Source: a virus. From it: 43,694 nucleotides of DNA. Shown one piece after another: positions 25,597 through 33,337 of this stretch. Made by a program: the position numbers and the translations under genes. How positions within the stretch are numbered: position 1 is the first letter of the stretch; each line of letters begins with the position of its first letter. The notes beneath the pieces were generated by a model that made no database searches, had not been told where the DNA came from, and saw only the letters and a list, made by a program, of their open reading frames with translations. The stretch spans positions 1 through 43,694 of the IMG/VR virus record IMGVR_UViG_3300024520_000152; one strand, given 5' to 3'.

Positions 25597-26031
25597 TTAT
25601 GTCACCGTTACGGCGATGTTGTAGAGACGGACTATCACGGGTTGTGGCGTGAGGATCAAGCCAGGCGGTCGGATATTGGCCTCGACCTCGAAGGTCGCGA
25701 TTTCCGAATGGAACCGCCCGTCGGTCGCGGTCGCGCCTGGAAGGTCGACGACCCCCTGGACACTCCATTGCCCGATCTCGTTTAGCTGGCCTGCGAGCAT
25801 TTTGTAGCGTGCGAGCCCGTCGACGCCGCCCGAGGAGAGCGCCGCTGTAACCCGTAAGAGGGCCCCCGAGGGCTTAAGAAACTCGAAGGTAAGCTCGCCC
25901 CCGGAGTCGAGCGCCGTCGAGATGTCGACCGCGACCCGCTGGGGCGGCGTTACGGCCTCGTTGACCTCCTGGAAGAGAAGCTCGACCAGGGGCTCGTCGA
26001 GGAGGCGATTGGCTTTGGGGGTCGCGACCAT
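25597..26031 (-). CDS. Probable baseplate/fibre-associated beta protein (BppU-N-like), 144 aa
   Basis: The sequence runs LLDEPLVELLFQEVNEAVTP, ISTALDSGGELTFEFLKPSGALLRV, then a gap and ARYKMLAGQLNEIGQWSVQG. The pattern (strands, LKPSG turn, Tyr-x-x-x near the middle, Gly-x-Trp-x-x-x-Gly before the last strands) resembles the immunoglobulin-like N-terminal domain of siphophage BppU baseplate proteins. ATG 26031 overlaps the stop of the 882-residue protein (TAATG), so the two are coupled and probably act together in the virion. Confidence 0.7.
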   Translation of the reverse strand: MVATPKANRLLDEPLVELLFQEVNEAVTPPQRVAVDISTALDSGGELTFEFLKPSGALLRVTAALSSGGVDGLARYKMLAGQLNEIGQWSVQGVVDLPGATATDGRFHSEIATFEVEANIRPPGLILTPQPVIVRLYNIAVTVT

Positions 26032-28679
26032 TACGGTTTCCTTCGGATGTTCGCCTCGAGGGCCAGGGTAGTTTCCTGGCGAGCTCGCAAACGGAATTGG
26101 CGGCGGGACAAAAGACTAGCGGATTGAGTCGGGGATATCCGCGTCGGGAGAGTGAACGCGCGGAAGATCTCGACGGCGAGCTCGATGTCGGGCGGGAGAG
26201 GCGCGGGCTCGTCCTCGAGGGACCTCCGGATCGTAGCCCCGAGCGCGAGCGTAATCTCCTGGCGAGCGACGAGCGATACGGTACGGCGCCCGAGGACGGC
26301 CCTGGCTTGCGTCCTGGCGAGGATTGTCGATCGGGCGACGATCCGGCAAACCGTCGCCGCAAGCTCGATGTCGGCCAGGAGGACGGCGATCCCAGGCCCC
26401 GCGAAGCGGATCTCGGCGACGACCGGGACGACAAGGGGGATCGCCAGAGGGGCGGGGAAGATCGTAAACCCGACATCGACGACCGGAACGACCAGGGGAA
26501 GCGCGAGCGCGTCGGGGAGGACCGTAACGAGCCGCGCGACGACGGGGACGACGAGCTCCAGCTCGAGCGCGGCCGGGAGGATCGTAACGAGCCGCGCGAC
26601 GGCGGGCGCGACGAGCTCCAGCTCGAGCGGCGGCGGCATGATGAGCATTCCGACGCTCGCCGCGGGGACGACCAGCGGGAGCTCCAGGGCGAGCGGGAGG
26701 ACCGTAACGAGCCGCTCGACGACCGGAACGACCAGCGGGAAAGCGAGCGCTAGGGGGACGACGGTAACCAGGCGCGCGACGCTGGGGACGACTAGCGGCA
26801 ACGCGAGCGCCGTCGGGAAGATCGTAAACCCGACATCGACGACCGGAACGACCAGCGGGAAAGCGAGCGCTAGGGGGACGACGGTAACCAGGCGCGCGAC
26901 GGTCGGGAGGACGAGGGGAATCGCCAGAGCGAGGGGGGTCTGGGTTGTACCGGAGACAACAACCGAAACGACCGGGACGAGGAGCGGGAGCGCGAGCGCA
27001 AGGGGAACGACCGTAACCAGGCGCGCGACGTTGGGGACGACTAGCGGCAACGCGAGCGCGAGCGGGACGACCGTAACCAATCGCTCGACGTTGGGAACGA
27101 CAAGCGGGAGCGCGAGCGCAAGGGGAACGACCGTAACCAGGCGCGCGACGCTGGGGACGACTAGCGGCAACGCGAGCGCCGTCGGAAAGATCGTAAACCC
27201 GACATCGACGACCGGGACGAGGAGCGGCAAGGCGAGCGCGAGCGGGACGACGGTAACCAGGCGCTCGACGACCGGGACGAGGAGCGGCAAGGCGAGCGCG
27301 AGCGGGACGACGGTAACCAGGCGCTCGACGTTGGGGACGACAAGCGGGAGCGCGAGCGCGAGCGGGACGACCGTAATCAGCCGAGCGACGTTGGGCGCCA
27401 GGAGAGGCAGCTGGATCGCCTCTGGAAACTGGATCAAGTCCTCCCCGATTACGAAGTCGAGGCGGAGCCGGTTGCCAATCGTGTTGTTGTACGATGTCGT
27501 ATAGCCGGTCGCTGAGAACGAGCTATGAGTTACCTCGATCGCGTCGGTGTCGCCGATGTTGGGGAGGTCGATTGCGAGGGCGCTCGAGAGAGAATCGCAA
27601 TCCGTTGTCGACGCCGAATGGTCGATGAGGTTTGCAATCGAGCGCTCCTCGCTCGCGCTCCATTGGCCCAAGGCCCATTGCGCCCCGCGCTGGTTGTTTA
27701 CCGCCCGATTTACATCGGTAAAGACCATTATTGTTTGAAGGCCGATAATCGTCAGAGGGCGGAAGCCGACGGCGCGCGTCTGGGTCGTATTGGTCGTCGG
27801 GGTAATGACCTCCTCTAGTGCGACGCGGTTACCATTTTGGAAGCGTATTGCGCACCAAGCAATCGCCATCGCGTTGGCCTCGTCGACGGTCGTAAGCCGG
27901 AAATCCTTGTTGTTGTGTGCGGGGAAAGTGACGTTTACCGCTTCGTGAAGGACCGGAACATACGCCCCAGGAAATCCAACGAGGTCGATCCGTACGCTTT
28001 GAAGGGCTCGGTTCGACCTGATTGTCCCGCCGACCTTGTGGCCCGCTACGTTGTCGCGGTCCGCCATCGCGAAAAAGGCCTGGTCGACTCCGGCGCTCTC
28101 TCTTACCGCGCCGCCAAACGCAAAGCGATAGTGATTCGAGCGGCCTTCGTTTAAGCCTCGGTCGATCGTACCGAGGAAAACCATTTGCGGAGGTTGCTCT
28201 TCGCTCCAGCCCGGATCGACATCGACCTCCCCGTCGATGCTCGAGGAGGAGGTCGCTCTCCCACAACCGAAATCGATCTCGCCAAAGAAGCAAACGACAG
28301 TAATAAGTACGGCCGCCGTGGGGAAGTTTGTCGACGTGATTCGAGCTCCTCCAGAGATAAGCGCCGCCGTCCATCGGGCGTCGACCGCGTTGGTCGTTCC
28401 GCTTAAGAGGATAAACCCAGTCTCGCTACCGCCCCGCCCCGAGTCGGTTACGGACGCGTTTCCGTCCTCGGACCGCGCCCCAAAGTTTACATGATTGGTC
28501 CCGTCGTAGAACCCTATGGAATACCGCGCATGATTCGCCCTAGTGCCGACTGTGAGCGCTCCGGTAACGATGAACCAGATTCCAACGGGCGTCCGCGACT
28601 CTCCCCCAATCGTAAAGTCCTGGGTCGGCCCACCGGACGTGATCGCCGCCGCGGTTACGTTCCGAATGGAGATGGCCAC
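26031..28679 (-). CDS. Large fibre-like protein with 17 tandem 20-residue repeats, 882 aa
   Basis: Residues 1-~415 form a Gly/Ser/Thr-rich beta domain that resembles the N-terminus of the gp48 fusion (shared GTRA, FPTxAV and GVDxxFxAM-type stretches). Residues ~418-755 are about 17 tandem copies of a 20-residue unit, typified by VVPLALALPLVVPNVERLVT. The C-terminal ~110 residues hold two ~50-residue related copies ending in LARQEITLALGATIRR and RARQETTLALEANIRR. Start is GTG 28679. The unit is too Pro-rich for membrane helices and more likely forms a stacked extended fibre. I infer an alternative or additional adhesin. The forward ORF over the repeats is a shadow. Confidence 0.8.
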   Translation of the reverse strand: MAISIRNVTAAAITSGGPTQDFTIGGESRTPVGIWFIVTGALTVGTRANHARYSIGFYDGTNHVNFGARSEDGNASVTDSGRGGSETGFILLSGTTNAVDARWTAALISGGARITSTNFPTAAVLITVVCFFGEIDFGCGRATSSSSIDGEVDVDPGWSEEQPPQMVFLGTIDRGLNEGRSNHYRFAFGGAVRESAGVDQAFFAMADRDNVAGHKVGGTIRSNRALQSVRIDLVGFPGAYVPVLHEAVNVTFPAHNNKDFRLTTVDEANAMAIAWCAIRFQNGNRVALEEVITPTTNTTQTRAVGFRPLTIIGLQTIMVFTDVNRAVNNQRGAQWALGQWSASEERSIANLIDHSASTTDCDSLSSALAIDLPNIGDTDAIEVTHSSFSATGYTTSYNNTIGNRLRLDFVIGEDLIQFPEAIQLPLLAPNVARLITVVPLALALPLVVPNVERLVTVVPLALALPLLVPVVERLVTVVPLALALPLLVPVVDVGFTIFPTALALPLVVPSVARLVTVVPLALALPLVVPNVERLVTVVPLALALPLVVPNVARLVTVVPLALALPLLVPVVSVVVSGTTQTPLALAIPLVLPTVARLVTVVPLALAFPLVVPVVDVGFTIFPTALALPLVVPSVARLVTVVPLALAFPLVVPVVERLVTVLPLALELPLVVPAASVGMLIMPPPLELELVAPAVARLVTILPAALELELVVPVVARLVTVLPDALALPLVVPVVDVGFTIFPAPLAIPLVVPVVAEIRFAGPGIAVLLADIELAATVCRIVARSTILARTQARAVLGRRTVSLVARQEITLALGATIRRSLEDEPAPLPPDIELAVEIFRAFTLPTRISPTQSASLLSRRQFRLRARQETTLALEANIRRKP
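26418..27426 (-). repeat. Tandem 60-bp repeat array encoding Pro/Leu/Val units
   Basis: About 17 units of 60 bp (one is 69 bp) encode a 20-residue motif of the type Val-Val-Pro-Leu-Ala-Leu-x-Leu-Pro-Leu. Some stretches are nearly identical over 90 bp or more (26760-26850 against 27120-27210), so the array could expand or contract by recombination or slippage. The copies at the two ends are more diverged. Confidence 0.9.
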
Positions 28680-28688
28680 GCGCGCAAC

Positions 28689-29018
28689 CTACGGGCCAGG
28701 GGCGGGGATCGTCAAACCGTCGTCGGCGAGATCCATAAGGGTCGCGACCCTCTCCTCGTCCATCGCCCCAACCTCTCCGAGTATGAGCCAACGCAACACG
28801 TCGACGCCGTTGTAGTCGTCCGCGTTGATGCTCTTAACGATGGATTGGGCGTGCGCGAATTCTCCGTCCGTTAGACCGAGCCGCGTCCGTACTGGACCCG
28901 GCTGTATCTCATTCTTACGGACGGCCTCGATCAACGCCCAGACCTCGATCGAAGAGAGCGGAAACTCCTCCTCGGCGCTAGGGCTTCGGATTACCCTACG
29001 GATCAGACTCGAGCGCAT
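28689..29018 (-). CDS. Small helical protein, 109 aa
   Basis: I place the start at ATG 29018, where GGAGGAGGAGG lies nine bases upstream on the reverse strand. Longer versions would read this Shine-Dalgarno tract as a run of ten Arg, which argues against them. The product MRSSLIRRVIRSPSAEEEFP continues with SSIEVWALIEAVRKNEIQPG, a helical protein with an acidic C-terminus. The pattern recalls small tail-chaperone-like or linker proteins, but I recognise no family. It ends ten bases before the 882-residue gene. Confidence 0.65.
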   Translation of the reverse strand: MRSSLIRRVIRSPSAEEEFPLSSIEVWALIEAVRKNEIQPGPVRTRLGLTDGEFAHAQSIVKSINADDYNGVDVLRWLILGEVGAMDEERVATLMDLADDGLTIPAPGP

Positions 29019-29200
29019 GCGTCGCCGCCTCCTCCTCCGCCGCCGCCGCATCCGTTTTCGCCCGCCCATCCTCGAACTATCGACGGGCGCCAGGAAGCCC
29101 ACGAGCGGGCCCTCGACCGAAGAGGCATCTTGGCGCATAGCTGATCGATGTCCGGAGCCTCGAGCGGCTCAATAAGGGTGGGCGGGTCAAAGAGGGCCAT
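29003..29200 (-). CDS. Small Gly-tailed protein, 65 aa
   Basis: From ATG 29200 (AGGAAG just upstream) the product is MALFDPPTLIEPLEAPDIDQ and ends in a Cys followed by eight Gly. The start codon is well placed nine bases after the previous gene in the operon. Its 3' end overlaps the Shine-Dalgarno tract and start of the next gene by 16 bases; the poly-Gly tail is that purine tract read in another frame. Probably translated, function unknown. Confidence 0.5.
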   Translation of the reverse strand: MALFDPPTLIEPLEAPDIDQLCAKMPLRSRARSWASWRPSIVRGWAGENGCGGGGGGGGDACARV

Positions 29201-29208
29201 CGGACTTC

Positions 29209-29640
29209 CTATGTAAACTGGATGATTCCGGCGGCGTTCCACTGGATCGTATTATTGGAGCCGGTCCCCTGAAAAGGGAAACCGCCCGTGTCGATCCACG
29301 CGACCGGGACCTCCAGCCCTGGCGTAGCGTTGTGGATATGCAGGAACGCGCCAGCGTTGGCCGACGTACCGGCGCCGAGAGTTGTAAAAACCGCGTCGTT
29401 GGCGTCGATATACGTGTAATCGTTGGGGTCGTCTCGGGTCGAAACAACCGCCGCGAGGTCCACGCGGGCATAGGAGGCCCCGTCGCATTCGTCGGTGGTC
29501 GTAAAGCCGGAATAGAGGTCTACATCGTCCTCGGTGTCGAGGGTCGTTAGCGCCATATGGAGCGAAACTCGGAGGTCGGCCGTCGAGAGCGCGAGGCCGT
29601 CGGCGATGTCCTCCTTTATCGTGTTGTAAACGAACGACAT
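29209..29640 (-). CDS. Phage structural protein, first gene of the reverse operon, 143 aa
   Basis: The start at 29640 has AAAGGAGA seven bases upstream. The sequence MSFVYNTIKEDIADGLALST, then DDVDLYSGFTTTDECDGASYARVDLAAV, DANDAVFTTLGAG, and the ending NNTIQWNAAGIIQFT matches a common family of small phage virion proteins (N-terminal KEDIADG-like helix, late FTIQWNxxGI strand) often encoded near fibre genes. The exact virion position is not known to me. It opens the divergent operon facing the 29784 gene. Confidence 0.8.
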   Translation of the reverse strand: MSFVYNTIKEDIADGLALSTADLRVSLHMALTTLDTEDDVDLYSGFTTTDECDGASYARVDLAAVVSTRDDPNDYTYIDANDAVFTTLGAGTSANAGAFLHIHNATPGLEVPVAWIDTGGFPFQGTGSNNTIQWNAAGIIQFT

Positions 29641-29783
29641 CGGTCGTTCTCCTTTGGTTTGGGTTGCGGGAACGGGGCGGCCTTTCGGCCCCAAGTTAAG
29701 TCTAGGATTCCCCCCTCGCGTCTCCAAGCTCCCCCCGATATCCTTCCTCGCGTCCCCTGGCGACGAAAAGGACATTCCAAACG

Positions 29784-30245
29784 ATGAGAACCTCCCTCGA
29801 GAAGCCGTTCCGGATCAAGTCGGCCGCCTGGAAGCCCGCCGGAACGGGCTCCCAAAAGATCCATACCCTCCGCACCGTCCTTGAGTATTGCGGCGACGGC
29901 CGAGCGATGGTCTGCGAATTCCTGACGAGCGTCGACCAGGCGCTTATCCAATGTAAATTTTCAACGGACGCGGGCGACCCTCACGCGAGCTCGCTCACGG
30001 TCCATGGGAAATTCCAGACGGCGACGATTGCCTCGCCCAAAACGCGCGACGGAAAGGGAACGGTGCGGCTCGTCCTGATCCTGGCCAAGGACGACGTTAC
30101 CGAGATGCGCGAGCTTCTCGTTTTTCTGACGGAGGCCGCCCGCGTCGAGACATTTGAGGTCGACTGTTCATTCGAGATCTTCCAGCAAGATCTCCCCAAA
30201 GAGGTCGATCCTCCCGGCCCCCAGCTATCGCGCAATGCAGGGTAA
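29784..30245 (+). CDS. Unknown protein, 153 aa
   Basis: ATG 29784 (AAAAGGA upstream) gives MRTSLEKPFRIKSAAWKPAG, beta-rich with alternating hydrophobic residues (TVRLVLILAKDDVTEM) and a late helix (RELLVFLTEAARVETFEVD). It is divergent from the reverse structural operon, with a 143-bp shared intergenic space. I do not recognise a family. Its GC content and codon use match its neighbours. Confidence 0.7.
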   Translation: MRTSLEKPFRIKSAAWKPAGTGSQKIHTLRTVLEYCGDGRAMVCEFLTSVDQALIQCKFSTDAGDPHASSLTVHGKFQTATIASPKTRDGKGTVRLVLILAKDDVTEMRELLVFLTEAARVETFEVDCSFEIFQQDLPKEVDPPGPQLSRNAG

Positions 30246-30528
30246 AGGCGATTACCTAGTCCCATACGGAGTCGCCGCCAAATTATGCTCGTGCGGCGAC
30301 CGGATCGCCCTGGTTGGTACGTTAAGCGGGAAGCGTATGCCCGTAAGCCTCTCCCGTATGCGTCGCGACGAGGAGCGTTGTTGCGAATGCGCGGGAACCG
30401 GGGCGGCCCTCGGCGGCCTCGTCTGCCCAGTTTGCAAGGGCAATCGAACGGTCTATCGAGTATATGCCCCATCGCATTGGGCAACTTGCGCGCACGCCAA
30501 CCGCTTCCGTAGGAAGGTCGCGAAGTGA
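30235..30528 (+). CDS. Zinc-ribbon protein with DnaJ-type CxxCxGxG motif, 97 aa
   Basis: The product has several Cys pairs: CSCGD near residue 19-22, CCECAGTGAALGG around 49-61 and CPVCKGNRTVY at ~64-74. CxxCxGxG followed by CxxCxG is the zinc-finger signature of DnaJ-like and related proteins. Small phage proteins with this motif may act in protein folding or nucleic-acid binding. ATG 30235 overlaps the previous gene by 11 bases. Confidence 0.7.
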   Translation: MQGKGDYLVPYGVAAKLCSCGDRIALVGTLSGKRMPVSLSRMRRDEERCCECAGTGAALGGLVCPVCKGNRTVYRVYAPSHWATCAHANRFRRKVAK

Positions 30529-30755
30529 TGGAGAACGTCCCCACGATCGGCGTCGACGGAGAGACCTACGACCGCATTTCCGGACATAAGGAGTTCGCCT
30601 ATACGAGCGACCGGCTCCCCGACGGGGTTTTCGAGGGCGGCTCGGTTTGCTTCGAATGCCCGCACGGCCGGCGCTTTGTCCGGAGGATTGAAGAGATAGA
30701 GCCCCGCCCCCCGTTGGGGACGAGTCTCCGTTTGCGCAACATCTCGAGGAGCTAG
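30528..30755 (+). CDS. Small unknown protein, 75 aa
   Basis: ATG 30528 overlaps the previous TGA in a TGATG arrangement, with AGGAAGG upstream (a GTG one codon earlier is an alternative). The product MENVPTIGVDGETYDRISGH continues with a CFECPHG segment that may bind metal with other residues. The stop overlaps the convergent 52-residue gene. No family recognised. Confidence 0.65.
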   Translation: MENVPTIGVDGETYDRISGHKEFAYTSDRLPDGVFEGGSVCFECPHGRRFVRRIEEIEPRPPLGTSLRLRNISRS

Positions 30756-30910
30756 TCGGCGGCCGCTTCGCCCGCTGGGGCGAGGAGGTCGACGATCCCC
30801 GAGAGGAGCTCGACAACGCCGTCGGGGTTCCAGGCGGTATAGGAAGCGGCGAGGCCGGCCAGGATGCCGGCGGCGAGGAGGTAGGTTCTGCGGTTGTTCT
30901 GGGGCTTCAT
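30752..30910 (-). CDS. Small membrane protein, 52 aa
   Basis: The product starts MKPQNNRRTYLLAAGILAGL and continues AASYTAWNPDGVVELLSGIV, with a basic N-terminus, one clear membrane helix (~9-26) and a second amphipathic hydrophobic segment. It lies just downstream of the 792-residue gene in the same direction. A holin-like or pinholin-like role is possible on size alone. The ribosome-binding site is weak (GAGG far upstream). Confidence 0.5.
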   Translation of the reverse strand: MKPQNNRRTYLLAAGILAGLAASYTAWNPDGVVELLSGIVDLLAPAGEAAAD

Positions 30911-30919
30911 GGAGGGAAC

Positions 30920-33298
30920 CTAGCCTCGGAGGAACCTTTGCGCCAGGGCGACCAATTGGGATTGGGAGCCAAGCTTTTGCCCGTAAAGGCCCTTTTGCTT
31001 TACCGTCTCGACGAGCGAGCGGGCCGCCTCGACCAGCGTCGGGGCCCCGGTGTAGGCCTTGAACGCATCGAACATCCCGAGGGCCTTCGGGTTGTAGCCC
31101 TCGAGGCCGAGGCCGAGGGGGATAATCAGAGCGCTTTGATAGGAGTCGCTCTCGACCTGGGTTTGGATATCCCAGGGAAGCTCGGAGCGGCTCGAGTAGC
31201 CTGGCCCGTCGATGTCGCGGACCGCGAGCCTCTGGAAATTCCCGTTGGCGGGGTTGGTCCCGTCCTGAGCTCGACGCCAGGCGAACGACCAGAAGCCCGC
31301 GCAAAGCTTCAAGATCGCTTCGCGTACCGGCGCTGCGTTTTCGGGGAGCGGTCCCTCGACATCGGGGAAGGGCGTCCCGAAAACGGAATTATGGGCACCG
31401 AGGAGAGCGAACCCGATATAGAGCTCCTCGTTGGGACGCGTGACACCGTAGCGCGCGGGCTTCGGGAAAGGCTCCTGGTCGGCGACCTTGCCGGTCGTTT
31501 TCGCGGCGAACATTCCCGAGGGCGTTTGAGCCCAGCGGAGCGCGTCGCATTGGGCAACGATCCAGGGTAGGAACCGCTCGCGACAATCGTCGTCGCCAAA
31601 GGCGTACGCGTTCACCATTACGTCGAGCTTCCAGCCCGTCTCGCGCCCGAAGCCTCCGAAGCCTCGAGCGGGGTTGCGGGCAAGTTGCTCGAGGACCTCG
31701 CGGAGGTCGCCGCCCTCGGTCTCCATCGCCTCCATGCGGCCCATCGTCGCCGCTTTGTAGAGATAGAGCTTCGCGAGCGGGTCGTTGCCGACCGTCGCCA
31801 GAAACTTCGCCGCCTTGTCGCAACGAATATGATGCTGCCCGTCGATCGGGTCGATGCCATGGTCGTATTGGTTCGAGGGGTCGCCCTTGAGGATCGAGCG
31901 ATACGGCGCGTCGAGCTCGGGAACGCGGTTCCCGTCTCCGGCGGCGAAGTATCCGAAAGGGCCGTCCCCGCCAGGTTGCCAACGCTCGTTGTAGATGTTC
32001 CAGCCCGGCTTGCCCTCGCCGTCGAGATGGTTCTCCGGGTTGACCGGCAAGCCGCCGGAGGCATAGAGGCCGCGTTGACGCGCCGCGTATCGGCAAAACT
32101 CGATCTCCATCGAGACTTTGCCCTCGACGCTCCCGGTCGCGAGGATGTCGGGACGGATCCAGGGCGTGATATCCCAACCGCCGGTCCATCCTCCATACTT
32201 CCCCGATCGGAATTGGAGGTAACCGGCATTCTCCGCGCCGGTCGTCGGGGAATTCCAGGCCTTCGCGAATCGCTGGCGCTCGTCGACGGCCTCCTCCGCG
32301 ATGTCGTCGCGGAGATGCTCGAGATCGGTTGGCGCCGTCGCGCATTGCACAAGGTAGCGCGGCGACAACGGGGAGCCCCAGCTCGCCAGGTCCTCGCCCT
32401 CGGCGTTAGTTCCGTCGATGGCCACGCCCCAGGAGCGCCCGCCTTCGGGTTGGTATCCGCCCTCGCGATGGACGACGAGCCGCCAATGCCTCTCCCGCAT
32501 CATATCGAGGAGGTTCATGCGCCCGCCCTCAAGCGGCGCGACGAGCGGGTAAACCCGATGCCCGCCCTCGAGATAGGCCTCGCCGACATGCGGGTCGTCC
32601 CATTCACTCGTAACGCGCCAACCGTCGGGGACGGCCAGCTCGAGGGAATCAAAGTGGAGATCGCCGACGAGGGGGATCGCGGCGTTATGGAAATTCAGGA
32701 GGAGCTCGATCGCGTCGAGGCGATGTCCAACGGAGATGAACGCTTGAGCCGCGCCGGCATAGGGGAGGAGCTTCGATCTCATCTCGCCCGACGAGCCGTT
32801 GGGCTTATGAGTAAGCCAGGTCGGGCGCATGCCCGTTATCGCGACCGGCCCGAATCGCTCCCATCGGGGAGCTTTGGATCCCCCATGTTGGAGCCCCGTC
32901 AACGACGACCGATAAACACGTCCGTCCGCGTCGCGCAAGCGGAGCCCCATCGCGCCATACGGCAAAACGAGATCCCAGACCCCCTCGCCCGGGTCGGGCG
33001 CCCCGAAGCTCGACGCGGCCTCCTCTCGGACCTCGAAGTCGAATGGAGTCGCCCACGTAAGGAGACCTTTCGGAACCGCCGCGAGGACCTCGATCACCGC
33101 TGGCTCTCCGAAGGCGTCTCGGCGACATACCTCGACCTGGGTCCGAAGCGGCGTCGATCCGGCGAAAACGCGACAGGGGTAATACCCCCCGCGTCCCCGA
33201 GTCCAGGTCGGCGTCTCCCGAGGCATGGGAAAGGTTGCGCGGACGACATGGGCGCCCTCGAGGGGCGTAGCTCTGAAGATTCCTAAAACGCGGGACAT
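30920..33298 (-). CDS. Large probable glycan-active virion protein, 792 aa
   Basis: The start at 33298 has AAAGGAGA seven bases upstream (an extra nine residues are possible). The N-terminal ~170 residues are beta-rich, and the middle (~150-320) contains further sandwich-like strands. From ~330 on the chain is helical with aromatic/acidic motifs (GWDITPWIRPD, NIYNERWQPGGDGP, NQYDHGIDPIDGQHH, KLYLYKAATMG, GRETGWKLDVMVNAYAFGDD), the look of an (alpha/alpha) toroid as in polysaccharide lyases and glycoside hydrolases. The overall layout recalls the YetA/PcRGLX rhamnogalacturonan-lyase-like group, from memory only. I infer a capsule or exopolysaccharide depolymerase. Confidence 0.6.
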   Translation of the reverse strand: MSRVLGIFRATPLEGAHVVRATFPMPRETPTWTRGRGGYYPCRVFAGSTPLRTQVEVCRRDAFGEPAVIEVLAAVPKGLLTWATPFDFEVREEAASSFGAPDPGEGVWDLVLPYGAMGLRLRDADGRVYRSSLTGLQHGGSKAPRWERFGPVAITGMRPTWLTHKPNGSSGEMRSKLLPYAGAAQAFISVGHRLDAIELLLNFHNAAIPLVGDLHFDSLELAVPDGWRVTSEWDDPHVGEAYLEGGHRVYPLVAPLEGGRMNLLDMMRERHWRLVVHREGGYQPEGGRSWGVAIDGTNAEGEDLASWGSPLSPRYLVQCATAPTDLEHLRDDIAEEAVDERQRFAKAWNSPTTGAENAGYLQFRSGKYGGWTGGWDITPWIRPDILATGSVEGKVSMEIEFCRYAARQRGLYASGGLPVNPENHLDGEGKPGWNIYNERWQPGGDGPFGYFAAGDGNRVPELDAPYRSILKGDPSNQYDHGIDPIDGQHHIRCDKAAKFLATVGNDPLAKLYLYKAATMGRMEAMETEGGDLREVLEQLARNPARGFGGFGRETGWKLDVMVNAYAFGDDDCRERFLPWIVAQCDALRWAQTPSGMFAAKTTGKVADQEPFPKPARYGVTRPNEELYIGFALLGAHNSVFGTPFPDVEGPLPENAAPVREAILKLCAGFWSFAWRRAQDGTNPANGNFQRLAVRDIDGPGYSSRSELPWDIQTQVESDSYQSALIIPLGLGLEGYNPKALGMFDAFKAYTGAPTLVEAARSLVETVKQKGLYGQKLGSQSQLVALAQRFLRG

Positions 33299-33337
33299 TG
33301 GGTTTTCTCCTTTGGGTCGAGACACTACCCTCTAGGC

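Noticed and set aside
26418-27426. CRISPR array
   Set aside because: Regular 60-bp periodicity could suggest one, but the units are contiguous without unique spacers and encode a repeated protein motif.
26152-27504. Long forward-strand frame (450 codons) rich in Gly/Thr/Ser/Arg repeats
   Set aside because: It is the shadow of the 60-bp repeats of the reverse 882-residue gene. Its composition is low-complexity, it lacks a good ribosome-binding site, and the reverse frame has an operon context and a paralogue.
29019-29138. N-terminal extension with ten Arg for the 28689-29018 gene
   Set aside because: The poly-Arg is encoded by a GGAGGAGGAGG-type purine tract that works better as the ribosome-binding site for ATG 29018.
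31685-33286. Long forward frame (533 codons) opposite the 792-residue gene
   Set aside because: It is an antisense shadow typical of GC-rich DNA. The reverse frame has a strong ribosome-binding site and domain-like composition.
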